64,000 bases of DNA. Origin: Streptomyces sp. NBC_01233. Lineage in GTDB: Bacteria > Actinomycetota > Actinomycetes > Streptomycetales > Streptomycetaceae. This document shows, piece after piece, positions 61,707-64,000 of the stretch; the stretch's first letter is position 1; each line of letters starts with the position of its first letter. The notes under the pieces were generated by a model, which saw only the letters and a program-made list of their open reading frames with translations, was not told the DNA's origin and did no database searches. Where the stretch lies: the NCBI RefSeq assembly GCF_035989305.1, contig NZ_CP108514.1, positions 7,110,501 to 7,174,500 on the forward strand, in the 5' to 3' direction. The translations under genes and the position numbers were made by a program.

Positions 61707-62689
61707 TCGCCTATCTCGCCCGCCGACTGCTCGCCCTCGCCGGCGTGCTCCTCGCCATCGCCGCCGTCACCTTCCTCATCTTCTACGTCCTGCCCTCCGA
61801 CCCGGCGGCGGCCGCCTGCGGCAAGACCTGCAGCGCCGAGCGCCTGGCCGACGTACGGGCGTACCTGGGCCTCGACCAGCCCCTGTGGCGGCAGTTCGCC
61901 GATTTCCTGACCGGCATCTTCACCGGCCGCACCCTCGGCACCGGCCAGTACGCCGTCGCCTGCGACTTCCCGTGCCTGGGCTACTCGTACGAGAACTCCC
62001 TGCCCGTGTGGGACCTGCTCATGGACCGGCTCCCGGTCTCCGCCTCCCTCGCCCTCGGCGCCGCCGTACTGTGGCTGGTCCTGGGCCTGGGCGCCGGGGT
62101 CACCGCCGCCCTGCGCAAGGACACCGCCACCGACAAGGCCCTGATGGTCGGCGCGGTCGCCGCCGCCTCGCTGCCCGTGTACTTCACCTCCGTGATGCTC
62201 ATCTACGGGGTCATCCGCATCGCCGGCCTCCTGCCCTACCCCACCTACCAGGCCTTCACCGACAACCCCTTCGCGTGGGCCTCGAACCTGCTCCTGCCCT
62301 GGACCGCGCTCGCGCTGCTGTACGCGGCCATGTACGCACGCCAGAGCCGCGGTTCGATGATCGAGGCGATGGCCGAGCCCTACATCCGCACCGCCCGCGC
62401 CAAGGGCATGCCCGAGCGGACGGTCGTCGTCAAACACGGGCTGCGCTCCGGGATGACCCCGATCCTCACCATCTTCGGCATGGACCTCGGCGGCCTGCTC
62501 GCCGGCGCCGTCATCACCGAGTCCATCTTCGGACTCCCCGGCATCGGGCGGCTGTTCTACGGGGCGCTGGTCAACTCCGACCAGCCCGTGGTCCTCGGGG
62601 TGACCCTGCTCGCCGCCTTCTTCATCGTCGTCGCCAACCTCCTGGTCGACCTCCTGTACGCCGTCATCGACCCGAGAGTGAGGTACTGA
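61703..62689 (+). CDS. Peptide ABC transporter permease, DppB type
   Basis: 328 residues, GTG start in the DppC stop (GTGA). Six predicted helices beginning with [20 protein letters not shown]. The external loop has four cysteines ([23 protein letters not shown]) that could form disulfides. The EAA loop is [25 protein letters not shown]. Forms the channel with DppC. Confidence 0.9.
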   Translation: MIAYLARRLLALAGVLLAIAAVTFLIFYVLPSDPAAAACGKTCSAERLADVRAYLGLDQPLWRQFADFLTGIFTGRTLGTGQYAVACDFPCLGYSYENSLPVWDLLMDRLPVSASLALGAAVLWLVLGLGAGVTAALRKDTATDKALMVGAVAAASLPVYFTSVMLIYGVIRIAGLLPYPTYQAFTDNPFAWASNLLLPWTALALLYAAMYARQSRGSMIEAMAEPYIRTARAKGMPERTVVVKHGLRSGMTPILTIFGMDLGGLLAGAVITESIFGLPGIGRLFYGALVNSDQPVVLGVTLLAAFFIVVANLLVDLLYAVIDPRVRY

Positions 62690-63705
62690 TGACCGCCGAA
62701 GCCGCCGCTCCGCTCCTCGAAGTACGCGACCTGCGCGTCACGTTCACCACCGCGCGCGGGACCGTACGGGCCGTCGACTCGATCGGTTTCACCGTCGAGG
62801 CCGGACGCACCCTCGGCATCGTCGGCGAATCCGGATCGGGCAAGTCCGTCACCTCGCTCGCCGTCATGGGCCTGCACCGGGGCGCGGTCGAGGTCGGCGG
62901 CTCCGTCGCCCTCGCCGGACGGGAACTGACCACCCTGTCCGAGCGGGAGCTCTCCCGGGTCCGCGGCCGCCGCATGGCCATGATCTTCCAGGACCCGCTC
63001 TCCAGCCTGCACCCCTACTACACGGTCGGCGAGCAGATCGCCGAGCACTTCCGGGTGCACTTCAAGGCCGGCCGGTCCGCCGCACGCAAACGGGCCGTCG
63101 ACATGCTCGGCGAGGTCGGCATCCCGGAACCGGCCCGCCGGGCGGGGGAGTACCCGCACCAGTTCTCCGGCGGCATGCGCCAGCGCGCGATGATCGCGAT
63201 GGCCCTGGCCTGCGAGCCCGACCTGCTGATCGCCGACGAACCGACCACCGCCCTGGACGTCACCGTGCAGGCGCAGATCCTGGAACTGATCGCCCGGATC
63301 CAGCAGGAGCGCGGACTCGGCGTCGTGATGATCACCCACGACCTGGGCGTCGTCGCCCGCGTCGCCCACGAGGTGCTGGTCATGTACGGCGGCCGGGCTG
63401 CCGAACAGGCGCCGGCCGACGAACTGTTCGCCGACCCGGCGCACCCCTACACCCGGGGCCTGCTCGACTCGCTGCCACGCCTCGACGGCGCGGACGACCA
63501 GCCCCTGCCCTTCATCCCCGGCTCCCCGCCCTCCCTGCTCGCGCCGGCCCCCGGCTGCGCCTTCGCCCCGCGCTGTTCCCGGGCGGCCGCGCGCTGCACC
63601 GACGTGCGGCCCGAGCCGGCGGCGTACGGGGACGGACCGGACCGGACGGTGGCCTGCCACTTCGCCGGGGCCATGACCCGTACCGCCGAGGAGGCGGCCC
63701 GATGA
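62689..63705 (+). CDS. Peptide ABC transporter ATPase, DppD type
   Basis: 338 residues, ATG overlapping the DppB stop (TGATG). Walker [10 protein letters not shown]-loop [20 protein letters not shown], signature [15 protein letters not shown], Walker [15 protein letters not shown], and the C-terminal oligopeptide-transporter Cys motif ([15 protein letters not shown]...ACHF), which in relatives binds a [4Fe-4S] cluster. Powers peptide import. Confidence 0.93.
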   Translation: MTAEAAAPLLEVRDLRVTFTTARGTVRAVDSIGFTVEAGRTLGIVGESGSGKSVTSLAVMGLHRGAVEVGGSVALAGRELTTLSERELSRVRGRRMAMIFQDPLSSLHPYYTVGEQIAEHFRVHFKAGRSAARKRAVDMLGEVGIPEPARRAGEYPHQFSGGMRQRAMIAMALACEPDLLIADEPTTALDVTVQAQILELIARIQQERGLGVVMITHDLGVVARVAHEVLVMYGGRAAEQAPADELFADPAHPYTRGLLDSLPRLDGADDQPLPFIPGSPPSLLAPAPGCAFAPRCSRAAARCTDVRPEPAAYGDGPDRTVACHFAGAMTRTAEEAAR

Positions 63706-64000
63706 CCGAGACCGCCGCACGCGAGAGCGTGGCACGTGAGGCCGCCGGACGCGGGAGTGACCCCGCTCTGCTGTCCGTACAGGACCTCACCATGACCTTC
63801 CCCGGCAGACGATCCGTGACCGGGCGCCGGGGGGCGCCCGTGCGCGCCGTCGACGGGGTCTCCTTCGACCTGGCGGCCGGGCAGACCCTCGGCCTGGTCG
63901 GGGAGTCGGGCTGCGGGAAGTCCACTACCGGACGGATGCTGGTGCGGCTGCTGGAACCCACCTCGGGCCGGGTCGTCTTCGAGGGCAAGGACATCAGCCG
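63702..64000 (+). CDS. Peptide ABC transporter ATPase, DppF type (3' end beyond the window)
   Basis: About 99 codons are visible, ATG overlapping the DppD stop. The frame reads [20 protein letters not shown], then the ATPase start [35 protein letters not shown] and Walker [10 protein letters not shown]. It would pair with DppD as the second nucleotide-binding subunit. Confidence 0.9.
   Translation, partial: MTETAARESVAREAAGRGSDPALLSVQDLTMTFPGRRSVTGRRGAPVRAVDGVSFDLAAGQTLGLVGESGCGKSTTGRMLVRLLEPTSGRVVFEGKDIS

Overview
The window is high-GC actinomycete DNA, almost certainly Streptomyces. The codon third positions are nearly all G or C, GTG/TTG starts and 1-4 nt stop/start overlaps are frequent, and it carries a SepF-like paralogue, a DmdR-type iron box, F420-type oxidoreductases and typical GC-rich intergenic hairpins. 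No rRNA, tRNA or CRISPR was seen.

Layout. 0-7 kb: a truncated Lrp/AsnC regulator, an L-asparaginase, and the convergent methylmalonyl-CoA mutase operon mutA-mutB-meaB. 7-16 kb: mixed housekeeping and unknown genes, including a MerR regulator fused to a sliding-clamp-like domain, a ferredoxin remnant, a DUF2470 gene under an iron box, a SepF-like protein, an AAA-type ATPase with a MazG-like pyrophosphohydrolase, and homocysteine methyltransferase. 16-20 kb: the bacterial RNA repair pair Hen1-Pnkp. 21-23 kb: arginine deiminase and ornithine carbamoyltransferase. 23.4-24.2 kb: a stretch with no convincing intact gene.

24.2-41 kb is a 2-aminobenzoate-type aromatic CoA pathway: enoyl-CoA hydratase, fused monooxygenase/reductase, PaaX regulator, CoA ligase, acyl-CoA dehydrogenase and RidA. 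It is interrupted at 27.3-35.5 kb by a block with weaker GC3 bias. That block holds an operon of carbamoyltransferase, 2OG-Fe(II) oxygenase, a 1230-residue HTH/STAND ATPase/repeat/FGE-fold protein, a membrane pentapeptide-repeat protein and a YCII protein, read from its own promoter. This is the best candidate in the window for an undescribed signalling or conflict system.

43.5-64 kb is a collagen and hydroxyproline utilisation island. It contains an aminopeptidase P, a secreted M9 collagenase, a three-subunit D-hydroxyproline dehydrogenase (one subunit with a 42-bp repeat expansion), a hydroxypyrroline-carboxylate deaminase, a hydroxyproline epimerase interrupted near its stop codon by a complete IS4-family element, a second proline-racemase homologue, an ornithine-cyclodeaminase-family reductase, a GntR regulator, a scabin-like secreted ADP-ribosyltransferase and a peptide ABC transporter running off the window. 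One operator-like motif (core AATGTCACATT) recurs before the collagenase, dehydrogenase, deaminase, gntR and transporter units. It suggests a single regulon in which collagen is cut outside the cell, peptides are imported and hydroxyproline is converted toward 2-oxoglutarate.
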